A DNA stretch of 64,000 nt, from NCBI RefSeq assembly GCF_000190575.1, contig NC_015164.1, positions 1,054,001 to 1,118,000 of the forward strand, in the 5' to 3' direction. The number at the start of each line of letters is the position of its first letter. Position 1 is the stretch's first letter. Of this stretch, positions 16,465 through 24,991 are shown in pieces. Under the pieces are notes generated by a model. The model did not search any database, had not been told where the DNA came from, and was given only the letters and a program-made list of their open reading frames with translations. The stretch is from Phocaeicola salanitronis DSM 18170 (GTDB lineage Bacteria > Bacteroidota > Bacteroidia > Bacteroidales > Bacteroidaceae). A program made the translations under genes and the position numbers.

Positions 16465-16587
16465 GCACTCTGAGGTATTGGGGATAACCTTCGCTGCAAT
16501 AAATGAGTAAAAGCCCACGCTATATGAGCGCAGGCATCAACTTTTACTCTTTGCAGCATTCGTCAAATTCCCCAATTTTCAGAGCGC
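16465..16587 (-). ncRNA. Long imperfect hairpin in the leader of the cargo operon
   Basis: About 120 bases fold into a single long stem with small internal loops. The outer arms CTCTGA/TCAGAG and GGGGA/TCCCC enclose GCTGCAA...GAGTAAAAG paired with CTTTTACTC...TTGCAGC, and a CGCT/AGCG tip closes it. On the minus strand a -7-like box TAATTTTG (16669-16676) lies upstream, so transcription would pass through the hairpin to the barrel gene. It could be a regulatory leader, a processed small RNA, or a folded single-strand DNA site such as a replication origin. No known RNA family was recognised with certainty. Confidence 0.5.
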
Positions 16588-16668
16588 AAGAATAAAGCTA
16601 ACGCTTTTTATCTATATGTCTTTAAGATAGTCTATACCATAGGCAAAACCTTTTTTTTGTTTACGCTG

Positions 16669-16676
16669 CAAAATTA
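16669..16676 (-). promoter_or_regulatory. Possible -7 box of the cargo operon
   Basis: TAATTTTG on the minus strand fits TAnnTTTG. It would give a 5' leader of about 290 bases containing the long hairpin. Confidence 0.4.
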
Positions 16677-16739
16677 ACATTTTCTGTGGGAACTACATAA
16701 TTTCAAAAGGAAAATCAGTATCAAGTATTAGATTTTTGC

Positions 16740-16747
16740 TAACTTTG
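16740..16747 (+). promoter_or_regulatory. Outward promoter-like box at the element's right end
   Basis: TAACTTTG fits the Bacteroides -7 box, points out of the element, and lies 98 bp before the rebuilt ATG of the DUF4494 gene. It probably replaces the promoter left behind at attL. Confidence 0.5.
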
Positions 16748-16844
16748 CACTGAATATATCTGAGAAATATGCGTTATAAAGTATGCAGTAAAGTAAGCAA
16801 TACTATAGATTTAATAATTAAATAACTTAAAGACAAATAATTAT

Positions 16845-17324
16845 ATGCTACATAACTGGTTTGAGTGCAAAATCCGCTATGAGAAAATAGCGGAAAACGG
16901 CATGAACAAAAAAGTGACAGAACCCTATCTGGTAGATGCGCTGAGCTTTACGGAAGCCGAGTCGCGCATCATCGAAGAAATAACGCCATTCATAAGCGGC
17001 GAATTTACCGTATCCGATATCAAACGCGCCAACTATAGCGAACTGTTCCCCTCGGAAGAAGAAGCCGCCGACCGCTGGTTCAAGTGCAAGCTCTATTTCA
17101 TCACCCTCGATGAAAAGAGCGGGGCGGAAAAGAAAACAGCCACCAACGTATTGGTACAGGCAGCCGACTTGCGTGACGCCATCAAGAAACTGGACGAGGG
17201 GATGAAAGGCACCATGGCAGATTACGTAATCGCATCCGTGGCTGAAACCGCCATCATGGATGTATATCCCTATTCTGCCGAGCCCGACGTGAAACCGGAA
17301 TTTCCCGATGCCGACAAAAGATAA
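16845..17324 (+). CDS. DUF4494 protein, 5' end rebuilt by the integrated element
   Basis: A 159-residue soluble protein of unknown function, matching the Bacteroidetes DUF4494 family (HNWFECKIRYEKI at the start, two similar halves with WFECK/WFKCK and K-Y/F). The two halves look like an internal duplication: residues 3-75 and 78-150 each begin with WF(E/K)CK, so the protein is probably a pseudo-dimer. Its first two codons (ATG CTA) belong to the element, while the host version at 8305 begins ATG ATG. The gene lies directly before a YggS-type gene, 33 bp away. The reading frame is intact, so the insertion probably did not inactivate it. Confidence 0.75.
   Translation: MLHNWFECKIRYEKIAENGMNKKVTEPYLVDALSFTEAESRIIEEITPFISGEFTVSDIKRANYSELFPSEEEAADRWFKCKLYFITLDEKSGAEKKTATNVLVQAADLRDAIKKLDEGMKGTMADYVIASVAETAIMDVYPYSAEPDVKPEFPDADKR
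16851..16872 (+). other. attR core of the integrated element
   Basis: The second copy of the 22-bp core, with one mismatch to 8311-8332, lies at codons 3 to 9 of the DUF4494 gene. Upstream sequence is element, downstream sequence is host. Confidence 0.85.
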
Positions 17325-17357
17325 CGCCTAACCCCCAATTCGATTATTATAACAACA

Positions 17358-18032
17358 ATGGACATCCAAACCAATCTACGAAACGTATTAGCCGAATTGC
17401 CTGAAGGAGTCCGGCTGGTAGCCGTATCCAAATTCCATCCTGCCGAAGCCATCGAAGAGGCTTACCGTGCCGGACAACGGATTTTCGGAGAAAGCAAAGA
17501 ACAGGAATTGTCCGAAAAGTACAACGTACTACCCAAAGATATCGAATGGCACTTTATCGGACACCTGCAAACCAACAAAGTCAAATACATTGCGCCTTAC
17601 ATCACCCTAATCGAGGCGGTAGACTCTTATAAGCTCCTGACGGAAATCAACAAGCAAGCCGGGAAACACAACCGGACCATTCCGTGCCTGCTCGAAATAC
17701 ACGTTGCCCAAGAAGAAAGCAAATACGGATTCACACCGGACGATTGCAGGGAAATGTTGGAAGCCGGAGAATGGAAAGAACTGCACAACATCCGCATAGC
17801 CGGCGTAATGGGCATGGCAACCAATACCGACGACGAGGCACAGATAGAACGGGAATTCCGTACCCTGAAAGCCTTGTTCGACGAATGGAAGCAAGCCTTT
17901 TTCGCCGATGAGCCTGCATTCAAGGAAATCTCGATGGGCATGTCGCACGATTACCGCATAGCCATACGCGCCGGAAGCACTCTGGTGCGTGTAGGAAGCA
18001 AAATATTTGGAGAAAGAAATTACGTTAAATGA
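17358..18032 (+). CDS. YggS/PLPBP-family PLP homeostasis protein
   Basis: A 224-residue protein of the alanine-racemase-like TIM barrel family that binds pyridoxal phosphate without a known reaction and keeps free PLP in balance. The PLP lysine is in LVAVSKFHPAEAI near residue 27. FGESKEQEL, WHFIGHLQTNKVKYI, SMGMSHDYRIAIRAGSTLVRVGSKIFGER are the family signatures, the last binding the cofactor phosphate. It sits between DUF4494 and a dihydroorotate-dehydrogenase-like gene and is probably co-transcribed with both. Confidence 0.93.
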   Translation: MDIQTNLRNVLAELPEGVRLVAVSKFHPAEAIEEAYRAGQRIFGESKEQELSEKYNVLPKDIEWHFIGHLQTNKVKYIAPYITLIEAVDSYKLLTEINKQAGKHNRTIPCLLEIHVAQEESKYGFTPDDCREMLEAGEWKELHNIRIAGVMGMATNTDDEAQIEREFRTLKALFDEWKQAFFADEPAFKEISMGMSHDYRIAIRAGSTLVRVGSKIFGERNYVK

Positions 18033-18039
18033 TACTATT

Positions 18040-19017
18040 ATGGCACAATTGAAAACTACATTCGCAGGACTAACGCTGAAAAACCCGATTATCATCAGCA
18101 GCTCGGGACTGACCAACAGCGCGGAGAGAATCAAGAAACTGGAAGAAGCAGGGGCAGGAGCCGCCGTGCTGAAATCCGTGTTCGAGGAACAAATCAACAT
18201 GCAGGCTGGAACCATGCACGGATACGGAGCGCCCGAAGCCGACGACTATCTGAACGCATACGTCCGTTCGCATGCGCTGAACGAGTATATCAGCCTGATT
18301 GAAGAAGCCAAGAAGACATGCACCATTCCCGTTATTGCGAGCATCAATTGCTATAGCGATAACGAATGGGTAGACTTTGCCAAACTGATGGAAAAAGCCG
18401 GAGCAGATGCGCTGGAAATCAACATCCTTGCACTTCAGACCGAAAAAGAATACATTCCCGGAAGCTTCGAGCAACGCCACATCGACATCTTGCGCCATGT
18501 AAAAAAAGAAGTGCGAATCCCCGTCATCATGAAACTGGGAAGCAACTTCACGAACCCGATTACCCTGATAGAACAATTGTATGCCAACGGCGCAGACGCC
18601 GTAGTCTTGTTCAACCGCTTCTATCAAACCGACATCGATATCGAAAACCTGACATTCTGCAATGCCCACGTGCTGAGCGAAGAAAGCGAACTTGCCGACC
18701 GCCTGCGCTGGACCGCCATTGCGTCGGCATCCGTCCCCAAACTGGATTATGCCGTTTCCGGAGGCATACATAACGGAAAAGGACTTGTCAAAGCCATTCT
18801 GGCAGGAGCGTGCGCAAGCGAAATCTGCTCAACGGTTTATCAAAACGGAGCGGAAATCATCGGAACGATGCTGGACGAACTGGCGCAATGGATGGACGCC
18901 AAAGGATTTAAGTCTATAGAAAGCTTCCGCGCAAAAATGAACGCAGAAGCCGCGGGCGACATCAATCCGTTCGAACGCACCCAGTTCATGAAATACTATA
19001 GCGAGCACAAAGAATAA
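18040..19017 (+). CDS. Dihydroorotate dehydrogenase-like flavoprotein
   Basis: A 325-residue TIM-barrel protein resembling class 1 dihydroorotate dehydrogenases: FAGLTLKNPIIISSSGLTNS at the N-terminus, EINILALQTEKEY, VIMKLGSNFTNP and AVSGGIHNGKG near the FMN phosphate site. Bacteroidetes carry this paralogue in addition to a true PyrD. The typical catalytic-Cys loop is not clear, so the substrate may not be dihydroorotate. I chose ATG 18040, 8 bp after the yggS-like stop. An in-frame ATG at 18007 would add 11 residues overlapping that gene and is less likely. Confidence 0.75.
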   Translation: MAQLKTTFAGLTLKNPIIISSSGLTNSAERIKKLEEAGAGAAVLKSVFEEQINMQAGTMHGYGAPEADDYLNAYVRSHALNEYISLIEEAKKTCTIPVIASINCYSDNEWVDFAKLMEKAGADALEINILALQTEKEYIPGSFEQRHIDILRHVKKEVRIPVIMKLGSNFTNPITLIEQLYANGADAVVLFNRFYQTDIDIENLTFCNAHVLSEESELADRLRWTAIASASVPKLDYAVSGGIHNGKGLVKAILAGACASEICSTVYQNGAEIIGTMLDELAQWMDAKGFKSIESFRAKMNAEAAGDINPFERTQFMKYYSEHKE

Positions 19018-19035
19018 TCATCGCATATCCCGGGC

Positions 19036-19109
19036 ATATAGGTGCAAGCCTTTACGCACCTATATCCAACCCTTTACGGACCTATGTCCACCAGCCAACG
19101 GACATAGGT
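19036..19109. terminator. Twin hairpins with identical geometry
   Basis: Two perfect 10-bp stems with 10-base loops lie 34 bp apart: ATATAGGTGC with GCACCTATAT (19036-19065) and ACCTATGTCC with GGACATAGGT (19080-19109). The second is followed by CGCTTTTT. They end the DUF4494-to-dehydrogenase operon. The doubled design with related sequence is unusual. Confidence 0.7.
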
Positions 19110-19165
19110 TCGCTTTTTAAAGGAAAGAAATTGGCTTTTCCATTGCACAAGTAAGAATAAAAAGA

Positions 19166-19173
19166 TATATTTG
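19166..19173 (+). promoter_or_regulatory. Promoter of the acyl-CoA synthetase gene
   Basis: TATATTTG matches the -7 box, with TTGC at 19144 in the right place for the -33 element and the ATG 43 bp downstream at 19216. Confidence 0.55.
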
Positions 19174-19215
19174 CACATTATTGCACGATTTGTGCATCAA
19201 ACATACTCGAAAAAT

Positions 19216-20874
19216 ATGGAAAAAAGTTTCTTAGCCTTCATAGAGCAGAGCATCAAAAAGAATTGGGACCTCGATGCACTGACCGATTACAAGGGTGCCA
19301 CTTTGCAATACAAAGACCTGGCACGGAAGATAGAAAAGCTACACATCCTATTGGAAGAAAGCGGCGTACGCCCGGGCGATAAAGTAGCTATCTGCGGACG
19401 GAACAGTTCACATTGGGGTGTGGCTTTCCTTGCCACCCTGACCTATGGCGCGATAGCTGTCCCTATCCTGCATGAATTCAAAGCCGATACCATCCACAAT
19501 ATCGTCAATCACTCCGATGCCCGCCTGCTTTTTGTAGGCGACATGGCATGGGAAAGCCTCAACGAGGCGGAAATGCCTTTACTGGAAGGCATTATCCTGA
19601 TGACCGATTTCACCTTATTGGTATGCCGGAGCAAACAGTTGGAATATGCCCGCGAGCACCTGAACGAAATGTTCGGGCGCAAATTCCCGCGCAATTTCCG
19701 CCGCGAGCATGTATCCTACCGGCGTGACACCCCCGAAGAGCTGGCTATCATCAACTACACATCGGGCACCACCAGTTTTTCGAAAGGAGTCATGCTCCCC
19801 TACCGTTCCTTATGGTCGAACACGCAATTCGCGTTCGAGGTGCTTCCGCTCCAAGCGGGAAACCGGGTCGTATCCATGCTTCCGATGGCACACATGTACG
19901 GACTTGCGTTTGAATTCCTTTACGAAATCTGTTGCGGATGCCACGTTTATTTCCTCACCCGCATGCCCAGCCCGAAAATCATCGCACAAGCATTCACGGA
20001 TGTAAAGCCCCATATTGTCATTGCCGTACCGCTGATTATCGAAAAGATTATCAAGAAAGGCGTATTGCCGAAAATGGAAACGCTCAAGATGAAGATGCTC
20101 ATGAAGCTTCCCATCATCAACGACAAGATAAACGAAGCGGTACGCGAGCAAATGGTGAAAGGCTTCGGCGGACAATTCTATGAAATCATTGTAGGCGGGG
20201 CTGCATTCAACAGCGAGATAGAGACCTTCCTGAAAGGGCTTGATTTCCCGTATACAGTAGGCTATGGCATGACCGAATGCGGTCCGATTATCAGCTATGA
20301 GGATTGGAAAAGCTTCCGCCCCGGCTCATGCGGGAAAGCCGCGCCACGCATGGAAATACGCATAGACAGCCCAGACCCTCAATATACGGTTGGGGAAATC
20401 CTGGTACGCGGCGACAATGTCATGTTGGGCTATTACAAGAATCCGGAGTCTACAGCCCAAGCCATAGACAAAGACGGATGGCTGCATACGGGCGACTTAG
20501 GAGTAATGGATGCCGAGGGAAACCTCTTTATCAAGGGACGAAGCAAGAACATGCTGTTAGGGCCTTCGGGACAAAACATCTATCCGGAAGAAATTGAAGA
20601 ACAACTGAATAACCTGCCCTATGTGGCGGAATGCATCGTTATCCAGCAAAAGGACAATAAGCTTGCCGCACTTGTCTATCCCGATTTTGAAGCCGCATAC
20701 GCACAAGGCATGAACGAGGCAGATATTGAGAAACAAATGGAAGAAAACCGCCTCATGTTGAATGCGGCTCTCCCGTCCTATTCACAAATAGCCGCAGTAA
20801 AAATCTATCCGGAAGAATTTGAGAAGACTCCGAAAAAAAGCATCAAACGCTTCTTGTATCAAGATGTTAAATAA
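19216..20874 (+). CDS. AMP-forming acyl-CoA synthetase (long-chain fatty acid ligase-like)
   Basis: A 552-residue ANL-superfamily enzyme that adenylates a carboxylic acid, probably a long-chain fatty acid, and transfers it to CoA. Visible motifs are the P-loop YTSGTTSFSKGVML at about residue 181, VGYGMTECGPI, the GWLHTGDLG hinge region, and the C-terminal catalytic Lys in KTPKKSIKRFLY. The start is ATG 19216 (MEKSFLAFIEQS); earlier codons in the frame overlap the promoter box. It ends 10 bp before the start of a surface repeat protein. The acid substrate is inferred from family resemblance. Confidence 0.88.
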   Translation: MEKSFLAFIEQSIKKNWDLDALTDYKGATLQYKDLARKIEKLHILLEESGVRPGDKVAICGRNSSHWGVAFLATLTYGAIAVPILHEFKADTIHNIVNHSDARLLFVGDMAWESLNEAEMPLLEGIILMTDFTLLVCRSKQLEYAREHLNEMFGRKFPRNFRREHVSYRRDTPEELAIINYTSGTTSFSKGVMLPYRSLWSNTQFAFEVLPLQAGNRVVSMLPMAHMYGLAFEFLYEICCGCHVYFLTRMPSPKIIAQAFTDVKPHIVIAVPLIIEKIIKKGVLPKMETLKMKMLMKLPIINDKINEAVREQMVKGFGGQFYEIIVGGAAFNSEIETFLKGLDFPYTVGYGMTECGPIISYEDWKSFRPGSCGKAAPRMEIRIDSPDPQYTVGEILVRGDNVMLGYYKNPESTAQAIDKDGWLHTGDLGVMDAEGNLFIKGRSKNMLLGPSGQNIYPEEIEEQLNNLPYVAECIVIQQKDNKLAALVYPDFEAAYAQGMNEADIEKQMEENRLMLNAALPSYSQIAAVKIYPEEFEKTPKKSIKRFLYQDVK

Positions 20875-20884
20875 AGAACGACAC

Positions 20885-22138
20885 ATGAAACTAAAAACAC
20901 TGCGGAGCGGATTCATATTGTCCGCTCTGCTTTTTGCCATATCGTTACCCGCATATTCCCAGTCCGCCCAGCATAAGAAGCTGAAAAAGAGGGCTAATCT
21001 TGCTTTAAACATAACCAATAAGAAAGAACAGCCCCCATGCACGTACTTCAACATAGGCTTTGCAAGCAACTACCCCAGCCTGTCCGGAGTGGGCATCAAC
21101 GTAATCTCCAGTACCACCCATTACCACTCCAAAGGATTCCAATTGGCCGGGCTTGTCAACATTACGGGCATACATGCAGAAGGGGTACAGCTTTCCGGCA
21201 TAGCCAATGTTACAGGGCGGAACTCCAACGGCGTCGTGTTAAGCGGGCTTATGAATGTAAACGGAGGTTCGCTAAACGGTATCGCCTTATCGGGCATAGG
21301 CAATATGACCGGAAAAAACACCCACGGGCTTATCATAGGAGGATTAATCAACATCGCCAACGGACAATCGGGCGGAATGCTTCTGTCCGGTATCGCCAAT
21401 GTATCCAAACAAGCACAAAACGGCGTGATGATAAGCGGATTGATGAATGCCAGCGGAGATACCGTCAGAGGATTACAGCTCACCTCTTTACTAAACGCTG
21501 CCGGAGAAGCCAACAACGGTGTGCAGCTTGCCGCCCTGGGAAACATAAATACCCTCAATCGAGGCCTTCAGTTGGGAATATGCAATTTTAGCGCAAAGAA
21601 TAAAGGAGCGCAAATAGGCATAACCAACTTGTCAGGCGAAGGGAAAAAGGGTCTGCAGTTCGGATTCGTCAACTTGAGTGCCGATAGCCTTGCACGCCAA
21701 ATCGGATGCATCAATATTACCCCCCGTACTCAAATCCAATTATTGATTTCAAGCGGGAACCTGAATAAAGCCAACCTTGCCGTACGGTTCAAGAACCGGT
21801 ATACCTACACCGAATTGGGCGGAGGGGCTTATTACTTCGACCTCGACCACGATGTATCTGCTTCCGCATTTTACCGTGCGGGTATCTACTACCCGCTATT
21901 ATCCCGCCTGGAAATCAGTGCCGATGCAGGATTTTACCACATCGAAACACTTGATAACAAACACAAAGGATATCCTGCACGGGCTTATGCCCTTCAACCA
22001 CGCCTGAATCTAGAGTTCCGCATAACGAAAAAACTGGGCATCTTCGCCTCGGGCGGCTATGCCTGGACACGCCCGTATAGCAAGGAACACACCTTAGACC
22101 ATAAAGGGACTTTCGAAGCCGGTATCGTTTTATTCTAA
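20885..22138 (+). CDS. Exported protein with about twelve 16-residue beta repeats
   Basis: A 417-residue protein with a signal peptide (LSALLFAISLPAYSQ). Residues about 84-270 are a string of about 12 repeats, mostly 16 residues long, of the pattern G-hyd-x-L-S-G-hyd-x-N-hyd-x-G-x-x-x-x, for example GVQLSGIANVTGRNSN. This resembles LA_2272-type surface repeats and suggests a stacked beta-solenoid. The last 110 residues alternate in a beta-barrel-like way and end with IVLF, so it may be anchored in the outer membrane. Start at ATG 20885, 10 bp after the acyl-CoA synthetase stop. Function unknown; adhesion or surface scaffolding would be guesses. Confidence 0.75.
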   Translation: MKLKTLRSGFILSALLFAISLPAYSQSAQHKKLKKRANLALNITNKKEQPPCTYFNIGFASNYPSLSGVGINVISSTTHYHSKGFQLAGLVNITGIHAEGVQLSGIANVTGRNSNGVVLSGLMNVNGGSLNGIALSGIGNMTGKNTHGLIIGGLINIANGQSGGMLLSGIANVSKQAQNGVMISGLMNASGDTVRGLQLTSLLNAAGEANNGVQLAALGNINTLNRGLQLGICNFSAKNKGAQIGITNLSGEGKKGLQFGFVNLSADSLARQIGCINITPRTQIQLLISSGNLNKANLAVRFKNRYTYTELGGGAYYFDLDHDVSASAFYRAGIYYPLLSRLEISADAGFYHIETLDNKHKGYPARAYALQPRLNLEFRITKKLGIFASGGYAWTRPYSKEHTLDHKGTFEAGIVLF

Positions 22139-22205
22139 ATGCAACACATTCCAAACAAAACTACATCTTTCTGCTACAAATAATAGGAATTCAACAATAA
22201 TTCGC

Positions 22206-22213
22206 TATTTTTG
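22206..22213 (+). promoter_or_regulatory. Promoter of the his operon segment
   Basis: TATTTTTG matches the -7 box and lies 30 bp before the hisH ATG at 22244. Confidence 0.5.
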
Positions 22214-22243
22214 CAAAAACAAAAAAGAAACAAGAGAAAAAGC

Positions 22244-22840
22244 ATGAATGTAGCGATTATCAAATACAATGCAGGAAACATCTTCTCGATAGACTATGCC
22301 TTGCGCCGGTTAGGGATAGAGCCGGTCATTACCGCCGACAAGGAACTTATCCGAAAAGCGGATAAAGTCATCTTTCCGGGCGTTGGAGAAGCCAAGAACA
22401 CCATGGAATATCTTCAGGAGCATCAGCTGGACCGGCTGATCACCGACCTGAAACAACCCGTTTTAGGCATTTGCCTGGGCATGCAATTGATGTGCCGGCA
22501 TTCGGAAGAAGGTGATGTCCCATGCTTGGGCATTTTCGATGTAGATGTCAAGCGTTTCCATCCTGTCCGCCACGAAGACAAAGTGCCCCACATGGGTTGG
22601 AATACCATCCAATGCACAGACAAGCTATTGTTCAACGGTTTCGAACAAGAAGAATTTGTCTATTTCGTACATAGCTATTACGTTCCGCTAAACGATTTTA
22701 CGGCAGCCCGGACAGACTATATCCTGCCCTTCAGTGCCGCCCTGCACAAAGACAACTTCTATGCCACCCAGTTTCATCCCGAAAAGAGCGGGAAAACCGG
22801 AGAACGTATATTACAGAACTTTTTAAACATAGCATACTGA
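22244..22840 (+). CDS. hisH: Imidazole glycerol phosphate synthase, glutaminase subunit
   Basis: A 198-residue class I glutamine amidotransferase. It releases ammonia from glutamine for the HisF subunit in histidine synthesis. The nucleophile Cys is in [10 protein letters not shown], the catalytic His and Glu in [12 protein letters not shown], and the N-terminus [14 protein letters not shown] is typical. Start at ATG 22244; the 11 upstream codons are Lys-rich and overlap the promoter area. First gene of a tight hisH-hisA-hisF-hisIE group; the gap to hisA is 1 bp. Confidence 0.96.
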   Translation: MNVAIIKYNAGNIFSIDYALRRLGIEPVITADKELIRKADKVIFPGVGEAKNTMEYLQEHQLDRLITDLKQPVLGICLGMQLMCRHSEEGDVPCLGIFDVDVKRFHPVRHEDKVPHMGWNTIQCTDKLLFNGFEQEEFVYFVHSYYVPLNDFTAARTDYILPFSAALHKDNFYATQFHPEKSGKTGERILQNFLNIAY

Positions 22841-22841
22841 C

Positions 22842-23564
22842 ATGATAGAACTAATCCCAGCCATCGACATCATTGATGGAAAATGTGTCCGTCTCTCGCA
22901 AGGCAATTACAATTCGAAGAAGGTCTACAACGAGAATCCGCTGGAAGTAGCCAAAGAGTTCGAAGCATACGGCATCCGCAGGTTACATGTGGTCGACTTA
23001 GACGGAGCCGCATCCCACCATATCGTGAATTACCGCACATTGGAACAGATTGCCACTCATACCTCGCTCATCATCGATTTCGGCGGAGGAATCAAGACAT
23101 CGGGCGATATCGAAATCGCATTCGAGAGCGGTGCCGAAATGGTCACACTGGGCAGCGTAGCCGTGAAACACCCCGAATGGTTCTGTGAATGGCTGCAAAC
23201 CTACGGGAACGAGAAAATCATTCTGGGAGCGGATGTGAAAGACCGCAAAATCGCCATCAACGGCTGGAAAGAAGAAAGCCCGATGGAACTGATGCCCTTC
23301 TTAGAGCAATACACACAAAAAGGAATCACCAAGGTATTGTGCACCGACATCAGCCATGACGGAATGCTGGACGGTCCTTCCCTCCCGCTCTATCAAGACA
23401 TACTGAAAGCCTGTCCGGGACTTTACCTGATAGCCAGCGGAGGCATCAGCTGTATGGATGATATCCTGAAACTGGATGAAGCAGGCATCCCTGCCGTTGT
23501 ATTCGGGAAAGCCATTTACGAAGGACGGATTTCACTAAAAGAACTTAGCCACTATATAATATAA
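22842..23564 (+). CDS. hisA: ProFAR isomerase
   Basis: A 240-residue TIM barrel that isomerises ProFAR to PRFAR in histidine synthesis. Visible are the N-terminal [17 protein letters not shown] with the first catalytic Asp, the central VDLDGA, DFGGGIK phosphate loop, [14 protein letters not shown] with the second Asp, and the second phosphate loop [10 protein letters not shown]. Length is typical. It lies 1 bp after hisH and 15 bp before hisF, so translation is probably coupled. Confidence 0.97.
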   Translation: MIELIPAIDIIDGKCVRLSQGNYNSKKVYNENPLEVAKEFEAYGIRRLHVVDLDGAASHHIVNYRTLEQIATHTSLIIDFGGGIKTSGDIEIAFESGAEMVTLGSVAVKHPEWFCEWLQTYGNEKIILGADVKDRKIAINGWKEESPMELMPFLEQYTQKGITKVLCTDISHDGMLDGPSLPLYQDILKACPGLYLIASGGISCMDDILKLDEAGIPAVVFGKAIYEGRISLKELSHYII

Positions 23565-23579
23565 TAAGGAGTAGAGCGC

Positions 23580-24335
23580 ATGTTAGCAAAACGAATCATA
23601 CCCTGTCTGGATATAAAGAACGGACAAACCGTAAAAGGAACCAACTTCATCAACTTACGCGAAGCAGGCGACCCCGTGGAACTGGGACAACTCTACAGCG
23701 AGCAAGGAGCCGATGAACTGGTCTACCTGGACATTACAGCCAGCCACGAAGGACGGAAAACGTTTACCGACTTAGTGAAACGCATAGCTGCCTGCATCAA
23801 TATCCCGTTTACCGTAGGCGGAGGCATTCACGAGCTAAGCGATGTGGAGCGCCTGCTGAATGCCGGTGCCGATAAAGTATCGGTCAATTCTGCCGCTATC
23901 CGGAATCCCCAACTCATTGATGACATAGCCCAGCATTTCGGTTCTCAAGTATGTGTGGTTGCCATTGATGCCCGCCAAACGGAAAAAGGATGGAAATGTT
24001 ATCTGAACGGAGGACGGGTGGAAACCGAAAAGGACTTGTTCAATTGGGCGCATGAAGCCAACGAACGGGGAGCCGGAGAGATACTTTTCACCAGCATGGA
24101 CCACGACGGAGTGAAAAACGGATACGCAAACAAGGCACTGGCAATACTGAGCGACACATTAACCATTCCGGTCATCGCTTCGGGAGGAGCCGGGAACAAA
24201 CAGCATTTCAAAGACGCGTTCACGCAAGGGAAAGCCGATGCGGCACTGGCGGCAAGTGTATTCCATTTCGGCGAAATACCCATACCCGAACTGAAAGCAT
24301 ACCTCCATACGGAAGGCATTAACGTAAGAATTTAA
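23580..24335 (+). CDS. hisF: Imidazole glycerol phosphate synthase, cyclase subunit
   Basis: A 251-residue TIM barrel that closes the imidazole ring using ammonia channelled from HisH. It also yields AICAR, which feeds purine synthesis. Motifs are [16 protein letters not shown] with the catalytic Asp, [39 protein letters not shown] with the second catalytic Asp, and IASGGAGN. It follows hisA by 15 bp with GGAG as the ribosome-binding site. Confidence 0.98.
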   Translation: MLAKRIIPCLDIKNGQTVKGTNFINLREAGDPVELGQLYSEQGADELVYLDITASHEGRKTFTDLVKRIAACINIPFTVGGGIHELSDVERLLNAGADKVSVNSAAIRNPQLIDDIAQHFGSQVCVVAIDARQTEKGWKCYLNGGRVETEKDLFNWAHEANERGAGEILFTSMDHDGVKNGYANKALAILSDTLTIPVIASGGAGNKQHFKDAFTQGKADAALAASVFHFGEIPIPELKAYLHTEGINVRI

Positions 24336-24373
24336 CTGATTATATATCTCATAACCCTTAAAATGAAAAAACT

Positions 24374-24985
24374 ATGCAACCCGACTTTGATAAAATGGAC
24401 GGATTAGTCCCTGCCATTATCCAAGACAGCTACACCCAAAAAGTGCTTATGCTTGGATTCATGAACAAAGAAGCCTACGAAAAGACCTTGACAACAGGCA
24501 AAGTCACGTTCTATAGCCGTACCAAACAACGCTTATGGACGAAAGGCGAAACCAGCGGGAACTTTTTGGAAGTAGTTTCCATAAAGAGCGATTGCGACAA
24601 TGATACCTTGCTCATTCAGGCACACCCGACCGGTCCTGTATGCCATACGGGCACCGACACCTGCTGGGGAGAAAAAAACGAGCAAGACATCATGTTCTTG
24701 AAAGAATTGCAAGACTTCATCGACAAGCGCCACGAAGAAATGCCCGAAAAGTCATATACCACAAGCCTGTTCAAATCTGGCGTTAATAAAATGGCACAAA
24801 AAGTAGGTGAAGAGGCGGTTGAAACCATTATCGAAGCCTGCAATGGTACAGACGAACGCCTCATTTATGAAGGCGCCGACCTGCTATACCACCTCATCGT
24901 ATTGCTCACTTCCAAAGGATACCGCATCGAAGACCTGGCACGGGAACTGAAAGAACGCCATAGCGAAAGCTGGAAAAAACATTAA
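24374..24985 (+). CDS. hisIE: Bifunctional phosphoribosyl-AMP cyclohydrolase / phosphoribosyl-ATP pyrophosphatase
   Basis: A 203-residue fusion catalysing steps two and three of histidine synthesis. The HisI half (residues 1-100) has MLGFMNKEAYEKTL, TFYSRTKQRLWTKGETSG and the metal-binding DCDNDTLLI and CHTGTDTCW. The HisE half (about 115-203) has the helical KVGEEAVETIIEA pyrophosphatase motif and YEGADLLYHLIVLL. The fusion is common in Bacteroidetes. The remaining his genes are not in the window. Confidence 0.97.
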   Translation: MQPDFDKMDGLVPAIIQDSYTQKVLMLGFMNKEAYEKTLTTGKVTFYSRTKQRLWTKGETSGNFLEVVSIKSDCDNDTLLIQAHPTGPVCHTGTDTCWGEKNEQDIMFLKELQDFIDKRHEEMPEKSYTTSLFKSGVNKMAQKVGEEAVETIIEACNGTDERLIYEGADLLYHLIVLLTSKGYRIEDLARELKERHSESWKKH

Positions 24986-24991
24986 CGCATC

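Larger units (their letters stand above)
8311..16850. mobile_element. Integrated element of about 8.5 kb inside the 5' end of the DUF4494 gene
   Basis: The element is bounded by the att cores at 8311 and 16851. It is visibly richer in A+T than the flanking genes. It holds a tyrosine recombinase (8520-9916), an IS66-family insertion (10253-12847), a split NUMOD3 gene, a rep gene with an overlapping second NUMOD3 gene (13005-14013), a serine recombinase (14460-15089), and an outer-membrane/lipoprotein pair (15160-16368). Without the IS and its duplicated target it would be about 5.9 kb. No conjugation, capsid or packaging gene was recognised, so transfer would need a helper or the Rep protein acting on a plasmid-like circle. 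I infer a small integrative replicon; its family is unknown to me. Confidence 0.82.

Noticed and set aside
8311..16872. CRISPR array, prophage or conjugative transposon as explanation of the element
   Set aside because: No regularly spaced repeats, no capsid, portal or terminase, and no mobilisation or type IV secretion genes were found.
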